Assembly: GCF_000316685.1 (NCBI RefSeq)
Contig: NC_019680.1
Location: forward strand, 118,501-182,500
DNA length: 64,000 nucleotides
From: Synechococcus sp. PCC 6312
Lineage (GTDB): Bacteria; Cyanobacteriota; Cyanobacteriia; Thermosynechococcales; Thermosynechococcaceae
Reading direction: 5' to 3'
A program made the translations under genes and the position numbers. The notes below the pieces were generated by a model that was not told the DNA's origin, made no database searches, and was given only the letters and a program-made list of their open reading frames with translations. Every line of letters begins with the position of its first letter. Within the stretch, counting starts at the first letter, position 1. Below are positions 18,282 through 26,224 of this stretch, one piece after another.

Positions 18282-18704
18282 TTAACCCGTAATGATTAGC
18301 TTTCCAACCATGCCAGCCCCCCGATGTGGCGCACAGAAATAGGCATATTCTCCAGGGGGCAACGCATCGGTAATTTCTAGCTCATAGGTTTCATTGGCTT
18401 TAACCATCAGCTTGCTATGGGAGAGTTCACCCACCAGATCAATGGTATCGGCGGGAACCTTACTGCCATCAAAGATCACATTGTGGGGAGGGAGCTTATT
18501 GTTCTGCCACTGGACAACATCCCCTGGTTTGACTGTTAGGGTTGCAGGTTCAAAGGCCAAGTTGCCACTATCGGATCCCATCCGGATGGTGTAGGTTTCT
18601 GCCGAGGCCACGGTGACCGGCCCCAACCAGGCCCCAATACAGGTGATGATCACCAAAACTAAGCTCAGGATATGGATAAAAGGACGAGAGAGTTTACTGT
18701 TCAT
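18282..18704 (-). CDS. petE: Plastocyanin precursor
   Basis: 140 residues. A signal peptide (hydrophobic core IHILSLVLVIITCIGAWLG, cleavage near ASA-ETY) targets the thylakoid lumen. The mature protein has all four copper ligands: His in PPHNVIF, and Cys, His and Met in YFCAPHRGAGMVGK. It carries electrons from cytochrome b6f to photosystem I or terminal oxidase. The ATG at 18704 has AGGAG 12 nt upstream; a TTG two codons earlier is possible. The FAD hydroxylase gene follows closely. I found no obvious copper-responsive site upstream. Confidence 0.95.
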   Translation of the reverse strand: MNSKLSRPFIHILSLVLVIITCIGAWLGPVTVASAETYTIRMGSDSGNLAFEPATLTVKPGDVVQWQNNKLPPHNVIFDGSKVPADTIDLVGELSHSKLMVKANETYELEITDALPPGEYAYFCAPHRGAGMVGKLIITG

Positions 18705-18997
18705 CTGCAAAGCTTGCTCCTAACTGCGCCGTTCCTAGGGGAAGAAATTCTGTGAATGCTTAAGTTTTGTTAAGCTCCTTTTCATGTTAACAAAAGGGTC
18801 GTGGCCTGGACGAATCGCGCTGGGAATAGCCAGCCCTAGAAACCCTGGATAGGGTTACCCTAAGCCAATTTCCAGAAATTTAAGGATGCCTATTTACAGG
18901 GGGGGCGGGCTGAAAGTCTAAATAAGTTAATAAAACCGTCCTAAGAATCACTGTAGGATCTGCCTCAGTAAGTCTTAAGCAATGAATGGATTGAGGC

Positions 18998-19666
18998 ATG
19001 ACGACAGTAGCAGCAGTGCAAGCAGCTTTGGCTTCTGAAGATCTGGGAGATCGGCTTTCAGGTGTTAATCAACTCCGACAACTTCCCCCTGATGTGGCTT
19101 TTGAACTGATTCAGCCCGTTATTGAAGATGCCAATCCTCGGGTACGTTATGCCGCTGTTAGTCAACTGGCCAGTTTGGGTAAATGCGATCTAGAAAAAGC
19201 CCAGGCCATCCTCTGTGATCGTCTCCATAACGATGGGGAAGTGGATGTTAAAGCCGCCGCCGCCGATGCCATTGGTGCATTAAAACTCACCGAAGCTTTT
19301 GCTGACTTAGCTAGTGTTTATAGCAATACGTCCGAGTGGTTATTGCAATTTAGTATTGTGGCGGCTCTGGGAGAACTGGGCAATCCCGCTGCAACTCCCC
19401 TACTTTTGGCCGCTTTAGAAACTGATCAGGAACTCCTCAAATTGGCGGCCATTGGCTCCTTGGGGGAGTTAGGGGATAGGGCGATTTTGCCAGTCTTAGC
19501 CAGCTACATTGACTATCCCGATTGGCAAGTTCGGCATCGCTTAGCCATTGCGCTGGGGCAAATTGGCGGCGAACAGGCCCACAATCTTTTGCATCAACTT
19601 ACCCAAGATAGCTCTAGCACGGTTGCGGAAACCGCCACAACTTTGTTGGCCATGCAGTCCGCCTGA
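18998..19666 (+). CDS. HEAT-repeat protein, NblB-like
   Basis: 222 residues composed of about five to six HEAT/PBS-lyase repeats (for example NPRVRYAAVSQLASLGK, EVDVKAAAADAIGALKL, LLKLAAIGSLGELGDRAILP, DWQVRHRLAIALGQIGG). The family includes NblB, needed for phycobilisome breakdown under nutrient stress, and the CpcE/F-type bilin lyases. The sequence pattern is closest to what I know as NblB. It is soluble. A likely promoter for the downstream agrE gene overlaps its end. Confidence 0.75.
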   Translation: MTTVAAVQAALASEDLGDRLSGVNQLRQLPPDVAFELIQPVIEDANPRVRYAAVSQLASLGKCDLEKAQAILCDRLHNDGEVDVKAAAADAIGALKLTEAFADLASVYSNTSEWLLQFSIVAALGELGNPAATPLLLAALETDQELLKLAAIGSLGELGDRAILPVLASYIDYPDWQVRHRLAIALGQIGGEQAHNLLHQLTQDSSSTVAETATTLLAMQSA

Positions 19667-19673
19667 ACTCAGG

Positions 19674-19679
19674 TATAAT
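19674..19679 (+). promoter_or_regulatory. Candidate -10 box upstream of agrE
   Basis: TATAAT perfectly matches the sigma-70 -10 consensus, 80 bp before the agrE ATG. No good -35 lies 16-18 bp upstream, so activation by a factor would be needed; no NtcA-type GTA-N8-TAC site is evident. Confidence 0.3.
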
Positions 19680-19758
19680 GACACCCTATGCCCAAAACGG
19701 CTAAATTTTCGCGAATCCTGATTCTCCAATTCAATTCAGCAAAGGTTTCTCCCCCGCT

Positions 19759-21888
19759 ATGAGTTCTGTCTTGCGCTTTCTCATGTGTGCCCCAGAGCAC
19801 TATGACGTTGACTATGTGATTAATCCTTGGATGGAAGGCAACATCCACAAGTCCTCCCAACATCTGGCACAAGAACAATGGCAAGGACTCTATACTATTA
19901 TTTCCAAACGGGCTGAAGTTGCCCTAGTTAACCCGGAAAAAGGTTGGCCGGATATGGTCTTTACCGCCAATGCTGGTTTGGTTTTGGGCGATACAGTTGT
20001 CCTCAGTCGCTTTTTCCATAAAGAACGCCAAGGGGAAGAACCCTTTTTCCAGGCCTGGTTTGAGTCCCAAGGCTACACCGTCTATACCTTACCCCAAGAC
20101 TTACCCTTTGAAGGGGCCGGCGATGCCCTGTTGGATCGGGAAGGTCGCTGGCTTTGGGCCGGGTATGGTTTTCGGTCGGAGTTAGATTCCCATGCCTATC
20201 TGGCTAAATGGCTGGATATTGAAGTCCTGTCGCTACGGTTAATGGATGAGCGGTTCTATCATCTCGATACCTGTTTCTGTCCCCTCAGTGGTGGTTATCT
20301 TCTCTACTACCCGCCCGCCTTTGATGCGTACTCCAATCGTTTGATCGAGTTGCGGGTTCCCGCCGAAAAACGAATTGCTGTGATAGAACCAGATGCGGTG
20401 AATTTCGCCTGTAATGCGGTCAACATCCATCAAACCGTGATTCTCAACCAGGCCAGTGATGATCTCAAAAACGCCTTAAATACCGCTGGCTTTGAAGTAA
20501 TTGAAACTCCCTTAACCGAATTTTTGAAAGCCGGGGGAGCCTCCAAATGCTTAACCTTGCGCGTCACCGAACCTGTGCAAGCGGATATTCACGCCCAGGC
20601 CAGCCTGGAAACCCGCATCATTCGCCTCGAAGGGCATTTACTCGATTCTGGCTTAATCAATCGGGCCTTGGATGTGATTGTGGAAGGGGGGGGCAGCTTC
20701 CAAGTCATCAACTTTAACTTGGGTGAACAACGGCAAAGTACCAGCCAGGCCGAAGTTCGCGTCACGGCCCCCTCGCGGGATGTCATGGACGAATTAATGG
20801 CCCAATTGATTGACTTAGGTGCCATTGCCCCGCCCCAAGAACTCTGTGATAACAGCCTGGAAACGGTGATCCAAGATGGGGTTGCGCCAGATGACTTTTA
20901 CGTCACGACCATTTATCCCACTGAAGTGCGTATTAACTGCGAATGGGTAAGGGTGCAAGGGCAACGGATGGATGGGGCAATTGTCGTCCGACATACTCCT
21001 GAGGGGCCGGTGGCGGAATGTCGGCTGTTACGGGATTTAGTCAAAGGGGATCAAGTTGTGGTCGGTGTGGAAGGGATTCGCACGGTACGCAAACCTGAAA
21101 GTCGGGAACAACGGGGCAGCAGCCAAGAATTTAGTTTTATGGGGGCTGGGGTTTCTAGTGAACGCAGGGTGGAATTGGTCGTCGAGCAAATTGCCTGGGA
21201 ACTACGGCGGATTCGGGATCAAGGTGGCAAAGTAGTGGTGGTGGCCGGCCCCGTGGTCATCCATACCGGCGGTGGCGAACATCTGGCCAAATTAATCCGG
21301 GAAGGCTATGTCCAGGCCCTGTTGGGGGGAAATGCCATTGCGGTGCACGATATGGAACAGGCGATGATGGGAACTTCCCTGGGAGTGGATATGAAGCGGG
21401 GGGTCTCGGTGCGGGGGGGACATCGGCATCATCTCAAGGTGATTAACCAAGTTCGCCGGGCCGGAACTATTGCCGCCGCAGTCGAAAAAGGTTGGCTGAC
21501 CCAAGGGATTATGTACGAATGTGTGAAAAACCAAATTCCCTTCTGCTTGGCCGGTTCGATTCGGGATGATGGGCCGTTGCCCGATACCGAAATGGATTTA
21601 ATTCAATGTCAGCGGGAGTATAGCCGTCTGATCCAAGGGGCGGACATGATTTTGATGCTCTCCTCAATGCTCCATTCCATTGGGGTGGGAAATATGACTC
21701 CGGCGGGTGTAAAACTCGTTTGTGTGGACATTAATCCGGCGGTGGTGACAAAACTTGCGGATCGGGGTTCGGTCGAGTCAGTCGGAGTCGTGACGGATGT
21801 CGGTCTGTTCCTGAGCTTGATGGTGCAGCAGCTTAACAAGTTAAATCGTCCCTATCAACAGGCCAGGCCTGGGCAATTGGTCTCTTGA
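19759..21888 (+). CDS. argZ: Arginine dihydrolase / ornithine cyclodeaminase (AgrE/ArgZ)
   Basis: 709 residues. The N-terminal guanidino-group-modifying domain (about 1-280) converts arginine to ornithine, ammonia and CO2. Asn71 (TANAG), His in FYHLDTCFCPL and catalytic Cys264 in GGASKCLTL match the residues known for Synechocystis ArgZ and Anabaena AgrE. A LOR/SDH-bridge region follows, then a C-terminal Rossmann domain (VVVAGPVVIHTGGGEH, LLGGNAIAVHDME). In Anabaena AgrE that domain makes proline from ornithine. The enzyme drives the ornithine-ammonia cycle and cyanophycin nitrogen release. It is full length with all catalytic residues. Confidence 0.92.
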   Translation: MSSVLRFLMCAPEHYDVDYVINPWMEGNIHKSSQHLAQEQWQGLYTIISKRAEVALVNPEKGWPDMVFTANAGLVLGDTVVLSRFFHKERQGEEPFFQAWFESQGYTVYTLPQDLPFEGAGDALLDREGRWLWAGYGFRSELDSHAYLAKWLDIEVLSLRLMDERFYHLDTCFCPLSGGYLLYYPPAFDAYSNRLIELRVPAEKRIAVIEPDAVNFACNAVNIHQTVILNQASDDLKNALNTAGFEVIETPLTEFLKAGGASKCLTLRVTEPVQADIHAQASLETRIIRLEGHLLDSGLINRALDVIVEGGGSFQVINFNLGEQRQSTSQAEVRVTAPSRDVMDELMAQLIDLGAIAPPQELCDNSLETVIQDGVAPDDFYVTTIYPTEVRINCEWVRVQGQRMDGAIVVRHTPEGPVAECRLLRDLVKGDQVVVGVEGIRTVRKPESREQRGSSQEFSFMGAGVSSERRVELVVEQIAWELRRIRDQGGKVVVVAGPVVIHTGGGEHLAKLIREGYVQALLGGNAIAVHDMEQAMMGTSLGVDMKRGVSVRGGHRHHLKVINQVRRAGTIAAAVEKGWLTQGIMYECVKNQIPFCLAGSIRDDGPLPDTEMDLIQCQREYSRLIQGADMILMLSSMLHSIGVGNMTPAGVKLVCVDINPAVVTKLADRGSVESVGVVTDVGLFLSLMVQQLNKLNRPYQQARPGQLVS

Positions 21889-22039
21889 TAATGTGAGCAT
21901 TTGATCCGCCAGGTTGAAGCAGCGAAACTCAGGGGAGGGAGTCGTGAGGGACAGTGTTCCGGCCTCTAGGATCATGACTGATGCTATACAGTAAAAACAG
22001 TTTGACTTGTCTTATTCCCCCGATCACAGGCACGCGATT

Positions 22040-22597
22040 ATGGCGCAGGCATCACCAGCCACAGGGCAGCGGTTACGCAATTTTATGATTGTATTAGTCG
22101 CGGTTTTCTTGGGCCTATCCATTTATGTGGGTAGTGGCTCCCAAAACAATCCGGCCACCCTAGCTTATCAGGCCGAGAATTCAACCCCTTGGGCTGAGGC
22201 TCAAACCAATGGCAAGCCGACCCTGTTAGAGTTTTATGCCAACTGGTGCAGTAGTTGTCGGGCGATGGCCGCTGATATTGGCACGCTTAAGCAAGATTTC
22301 AGCGAGCGGGTCAACTTTGTCATGTTGAATGTGGATAACGACAAGTGGCTTCCAGAAATGCTGAAATATAACGTGGATGGGATTCCCCACTTTGTCTTTC
22401 TCAACCCCCAGGCCGAGGTGGTCGGGATGGCTATTGGTCAGCAACCCTTGAAAATTATGACCAAAAATTTAACCGCCCTCGTCAATGGTCAATCCTTAGA
22501 ATTCAATCAAGCCCTTGGCGAAACATCGGCTCTGAAAGCTAATCTTGGCCCTCAAACCGATGATCCCCGCAGTCATGGGAGGTTACCAAGCCGTTAA
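22040..22597 (+). CDS. txlA: Thioredoxin-like membrane protein TxlA (HCF164-like)
   Basis: 185 residues from ATG 22040. One N-terminal membrane anchor (FMIVLVAVFLGLSIYVG) is followed by a thioredoxin fold with the active site FYANWCSSCRAM and the cis-Pro region VDGIPHFVFL. It is the cyanobacterial relative of plant HCF164, which passes reductant to lumenal targets such as cytochrome b6f assembly. An in-frame TTG at 22007 would extend the protein by 11 residues but is unlikely. ftsW follows by about 120 bp. Confidence 0.88.
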   Translation: MAQASPATGQRLRNFMIVLVAVFLGLSIYVGSGSQNNPATLAYQAENSTPWAEAQTNGKPTLLEFYANWCSSCRAMAADIGTLKQDFSERVNFVMLNVDNDKWLPEMLKYNVDGIPHFVFLNPQAEVVGMAIGQQPLKIMTKNLTALVNGQSLEFNQALGETSALKANLGPQTDDPRSHGRLPSR

Positions 22598-22720
22598 GCT
22601 CAACCAAGGTGGCTAAACAGTCCCCCCTAGCATGGAATTTGCATTGATTGATCACCTGAGCCAAACACAGTCTAGGATGTCCTCAGCAAATGTAGCTCTT
22701 CAAACCAGGATTGAGTTGTT

Positions 22721-23968
22721 GTGAAGTGGTGGCAGTTTATCCCGTTTGTTACACCCGGTATTCGGGCTTGGAATCTTGAGGCGCGCCTGCTCCACTGGCT
22801 AACCCTAATTTGGTTGGGCCTGGGCCTGGTTGTCCTGTTTTCCGCCTCCTTTCACACTGGCCTGGCTGAAACCGGGGATGGTCTCTATTTTGTCGAACGG
22901 CAATGCCTCTGGATCTTTGCTGGTTGGGTTGGGTTCCAGTTTCTGGTTAATACTCCCCTAGACCGAATGATTCAGCTTGCCTTGCCTGGTTTTTTTGTCA
23001 CCCTTGGCCTGGTCTTTGCCACCTATCTCCCTGGCCTGGGCAGTACGGTCATGGGGGCGACCCGCTGGATTAATTTGGGTATCTTTCAACTCCAGCCATC
23101 GGAGTTCCTTAAACCCTTTCTTGTCCTGCAAGCGGCCTGGGTGTTCAGTCAGTGGTTTCGCTTAAAACTGGTATCCCGCTTAGTTTGGTTAAGTATCTTT
23201 GCCATTACCCTGCTGAGTATTTTGCTCCAGCCTAACCTCAGCACCACCGCCCTCTGTGGGATGACCCTCTGGTTTATGGCCTTAGCCGCCGGACTTCCCT
23301 ACTGGCAGATGGGTGGGAGTGCATTTTTAGGGTTTAGTTTGGCCCTAACCAGCATTAGCTTGCGAGAGTACCAACGGCGGCGGGTGATGTCGTTTCTAGA
23401 TCCTTGGTCAGATCAAATGGGTGATGGCTATCAGCTTGTCCAAAGCCTATTGGCCGTTGGTTCGGGCGGAGTTACAGGGGCAGGATTTGGGATGTCTCAA
23501 CAGAAACTAGGCTATCTCCCAGTGGAGCATACGGATTTTATCTTTTCGGTCTTTGCTGAAGAAACCGGCCTGGTGGGTTGCTTGTTCCTGTTGTTGTTAC
23601 TCCTTGCCTACGGAGCCGTAGCCGTTAGAGTAGCTGACCGGACTCAAAATCCGACCAAGCGACTGATTGTAGTGGGCTGCTTGGTGATGATACTGCTCCA
23701 GGCCTTGATCAATATTGGGGTATCTATTGGAATTTTACCGACCACGGGTTTGCCCTTTCCCCTGTTTAGCTATGGCGGTAGTTCCATGATCGCAAGCCTG
23801 GCGATTGCTGGCCTCTTGATTCGGGCGGCACGGGAATCCCAAACATCAGCGGTGCGCTCAATTAATTCCCCGTCATCCCGTCAACCTCGGATCAGCCAAC
23901 GTAAAAGCAAGCTGGCCTCAACTTCTGCCGGATTCCCGGTCTCTAGTTCTAAGACAATCCGGCCGTGA
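22721..23968 (+). CDS. ftsW: Cell-division SEDS protein FtsW
   Basis: 415 residues from a GTG start. About nine to ten membrane helices carry SEDS family motifs: GATRWINLGIFQLQPSEFLK, the catalytic-loop region YQRRRVMSFLDPW...GYQLVQSLLAVGSGG, HTDFIFSVFAEETG and PFPLFSYGGSSMIASLAIAGLL. SEDS proteins polymerise peptidoglycan glycan strands with a partner class B PBP. FtsW versus RodA cannot be decided with certainty; the C-terminal motif favours FtsW. The last 45 residues are Ser/Arg-rich and cytoplasmic. Confidence 0.85.
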   Translation: MKWWQFIPFVTPGIRAWNLEARLLHWLTLIWLGLGLVVLFSASFHTGLAETGDGLYFVERQCLWIFAGWVGFQFLVNTPLDRMIQLALPGFFVTLGLVFATYLPGLGSTVMGATRWINLGIFQLQPSEFLKPFLVLQAAWVFSQWFRLKLVSRLVWLSIFAITLLSILLQPNLSTTALCGMTLWFMALAAGLPYWQMGGSAFLGFSLALTSISLREYQRRRVMSFLDPWSDQMGDGYQLVQSLLAVGSGGVTGAGFGMSQQKLGYLPVEHTDFIFSVFAEETGLVGCLFLLLLLLAYGAVAVRVADRTQNPTKRLIVVGCLVMILLQALINIGVSIGILPTTGLPFPLFSYGGSSMIASLAIAGLLIRAARESQTSAVRSINSPSSRQPRISQRKSKLASTSAGFPVSSSKTIRP

Positions 23969-24442
23969 GTTGTGAATAGCCTTCGATTGATAAGAACATC
24001 TCCAACACTATCTTCCTAGGCTTATTAAAACCTCTTGCATATACAAGGTTTCCTGTTGCCCAGTAAAAACTCTAATTTCTGAATCTTTATTAATCTTTCA
24101 ATCTTTTCACTATTTTCAGATGATCCCTGCTTACTATAAGTAATTGAGTCAAAAATTCTAAATTACTTTATACGGATAAACAGCGCAATAAATAACATTT
24201 GATCTCATTGCTATACATTTTATACCCTAATTCAAACAACGGTCAGATTAAGATTACGGTACAGTATGAAAAAATATTCAACTCTTTAACTTATTTAGAG
24301 ATTCAAGTCGAAATAATCATTCAAACTAGTGATCCCATCCGTGATCTTGGCTTTTGTGAGCTGAAAACTGATGGTTTCTAATTCCCTATTGCCTGATTTT
24401 TCAGATTTTGATTTTGGTTCAAGATTACAGAGGTGCGAATTC
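23969..24442. other. AT-rich intergenic region, 474 bp
   Basis: Markedly more AT-rich than its neighbours and free of the CCAGGCC heptamer. A 60-codon frame at 24199-24381 looks random. The region should contain the promoter of the downstream REC-EAL operon and an AGAGGT ribosome-binding site at 24429-24434. I see no hairpin terminator or known RNA motif. Confidence 0.5.
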
Positions 24443-26224
24443 ATGAATACCGAAAATATTATCATTTTAGTCATTGAAGATGATGAAAATATTAGAGAAA
24501 ATATTGTTGAAATGCTTACAGATGCAGGCTTTCAAGTACTGGTAGCTGAGAATGGTGTTTCCGGTTTGAGAATTGCCCAGGAGAATCATCCTAACCTGAT
24601 TTTGTGCGATATTATGATGCCTCAATTGGATGGTTATGGGGTGTTATTAGCATTGCGGCAAAAGCCAGATACGGAATTGATCCCCTTCATTTTTCTGACG
24701 GCGCGAGCGGATCGAACTGACCAACGGATAGGGATGCAATTGGGAGCGGATGATTATGTCACTAAACCCTTTAGTCGGGCGGATCTCCTTGAAGCCATTT
24801 CAACTCGTTTAGCCAAGGCTAATTCTCAAGAAGGATACAGTGATGTCAAAGTGGCACGGGAGCGAGAAAAACTTGAGCAAATGTATCACTATGACCCGGA
24901 CTCTGGCCTGCCGAATCGCTTCTTGTTGCGGCGAAAATTTAATGAAACGGTGGCTACCCGCAACAGCTTGGCGGAATTAGTCGGGATTCTCACGCTTCAG
25001 ATTCTGCAACTGCGCCAGGTAGAAATGGTGCTCAATCCCCAAGAACGACAACAACTGATCCTGGAGTTAACCCGCCGTTTAAGGAGTCAGTTAGGGGAAA
25101 AGGATGTTCTTTTCTTGATGGATCATGACCGCTATCTGATTATTGCGGCTGTCCCTAAGACTCGGGGGGAAATTCAAAGCTTTGTTGAATTAATTCAAGA
25201 GGTGATGGCTCAACCGATCCGAATCGGCACATTTCGCACCCGCTTATCGGTACAGATGGGGATTAGTTGCTTCCCAGAAGATGATATTCGCTTAGAGGGA
25301 CTGGTGGAAAAAGCGGATCTTGCCGCGAGTCTGGCTTCCGAGGACGTGACTTACGAATTTTATTCGTCTCATCATCGAGAAGAAAACCTCGAGCAATTGA
25401 TGATGGAAGATGAGTTGCTCCAGGCCTTAGAGGACTCTTGGTTTCGGGTCTTTTATCAACCAAAAATTGATGCCAACACGGGGGCGATAGTCGGGGCAGA
25501 AGCCTTAGTGCGCTGTCAACATCCGCAGAAAGGCCTCTTACCACCGGCAAAATTTATTCCTATCGCTGAAGCAACGGGCTTAATGGTTCCGATTGGCTTA
25601 AAGGTTCTAGAACAGGTCTGCCTGGATCAAAAACAATGGCATAAGCTGAGTCTGCCGCCGCTGAAGATTGCCGTGAATCTGTCGCCCCTCCAATTTCGCC
25701 AGGCCAACCTGGATCAAACTATAGCCCAGTTACTCGCCACCCATGAACTTCTCCTTTCCCCCAATTTCCTCGAATTAGAAGTGACAGAATCCTGCTTAAT
25801 TGCCAATGTGCCCCGGGCCTGTGAAATCTTAACCTCCCTGAAAACTTTGGGGATCACCATCGCCATTGATGATTTTGGGACTGGATACTCCTCCCTAGAG
25901 TATTTGCAAGTGTTGCCAGTGGATGTGGTCAAAATTGATCAGTGTTTCGTTCGAGACTTAGAGACGAATCCCAGGAACGCCAGCATTGTTAAGTCGGTGA
26001 TTCAACTGTGCCACGAACTGAATTTGCAGGTGGTCGCGGAAGGAGTTGAAACCGTTGCTGAGGTCAGATTTTTACAGAGTCTAGGCTGTGATCAACTCCA
26101 AGGCTATTTGTTTAGTCGGCCGGTGCCAGAACCACAGTTTTATCAATTCTGGCTGGACTGGTCAGCCTCAGACGCACCAGAGCTTTCCCAGCTATTGCCA
26201 GTATTTGCGGATGAGGCGGGCTAA
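24443..26224 (+). CDS. Response regulator with degenerate GGDEF and intact EAL domain (probable c-di-GMP phosphodiesterase)
   Basis: 593 residues. A receiver domain (about 1-125, phospho-acceptor Asp56 in ILCDIMMPQLDG, Lys in TKPF) is followed by a GGDEF-like domain (about 155-310). Its active-site motif is replaced by DHDRYLI, so cyclase activity is unlikely. The EAL domain (about 330-575) keeps EALVR, the DDFGTGYSS metal-binding segment and AEGVE, so phosphodiesterase activity is plausible. The ATG at 24443 has AGAGGT upstream. Its stop overlaps the next kinase start as TAATG, so the kinase is the likely partner. Confidence 0.88.
   Translation: MNTENIIILVIEDDENIRENIVEMLTDAGFQVLVAENGVSGLRIAQENHPNLILCDIMMPQLDGYGVLLALRQKPDTELIPFIFLTARADRTDQRIGMQLGADDYVTKPFSRADLLEAISTRLAKANSQEGYSDVKVAREREKLEQMYHYDPDSGLPNRFLLRRKFNETVATRNSLAELVGILTLQILQLRQVEMVLNPQERQQLILELTRRLRSQLGEKDVLFLMDHDRYLIIAAVPKTRGEIQSFVELIQEVMAQPIRIGTFRTRLSVQMGISCFPEDDIRLEGLVEKADLAASLASEDVTYEFYSSHHREENLEQLMMEDELLQALEDSWFRVFYQPKIDANTGAIVGAEALVRCQHPQKGLLPPAKFIPIAEATGLMVPIGLKVLEQVCLDQKQWHKLSLPPLKIAVNLSPLQFRQANLDQTIAQLLATHELLLSPNFLELEVTESCLIANVPRACEILTSLKTLGITIAIDDFGTGYSSLEYLQVLPVDVVKIDQCFVRDLETNPRNASIVKSVIQLCHELNLQVVAEGVETVAEVRFLQSLGCDQLQGYLFSRPVPEPQFYQFWLDWSASDAPELSQLLPVFADEAG

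Noticed and set aside
19667..19758. NtcA site before the arginine dihydrolase gene
   Set aside because: No GTA-N8-TAC match in the spacer; only a -10 box is supported.
22633..22724. 30-codon frame overlapping the ftsW start
   Set aside because: Overlap of stop and start is suggestive of coupling but the peptide shows no pattern and the ATG has no ribosome-binding site.
24199..24381. 60-codon frame in the AT-rich spacer before the REC-EAL gene
   Set aside because: No ribosome-binding site, no family resemblance, overlaps the next frame's upstream extension.
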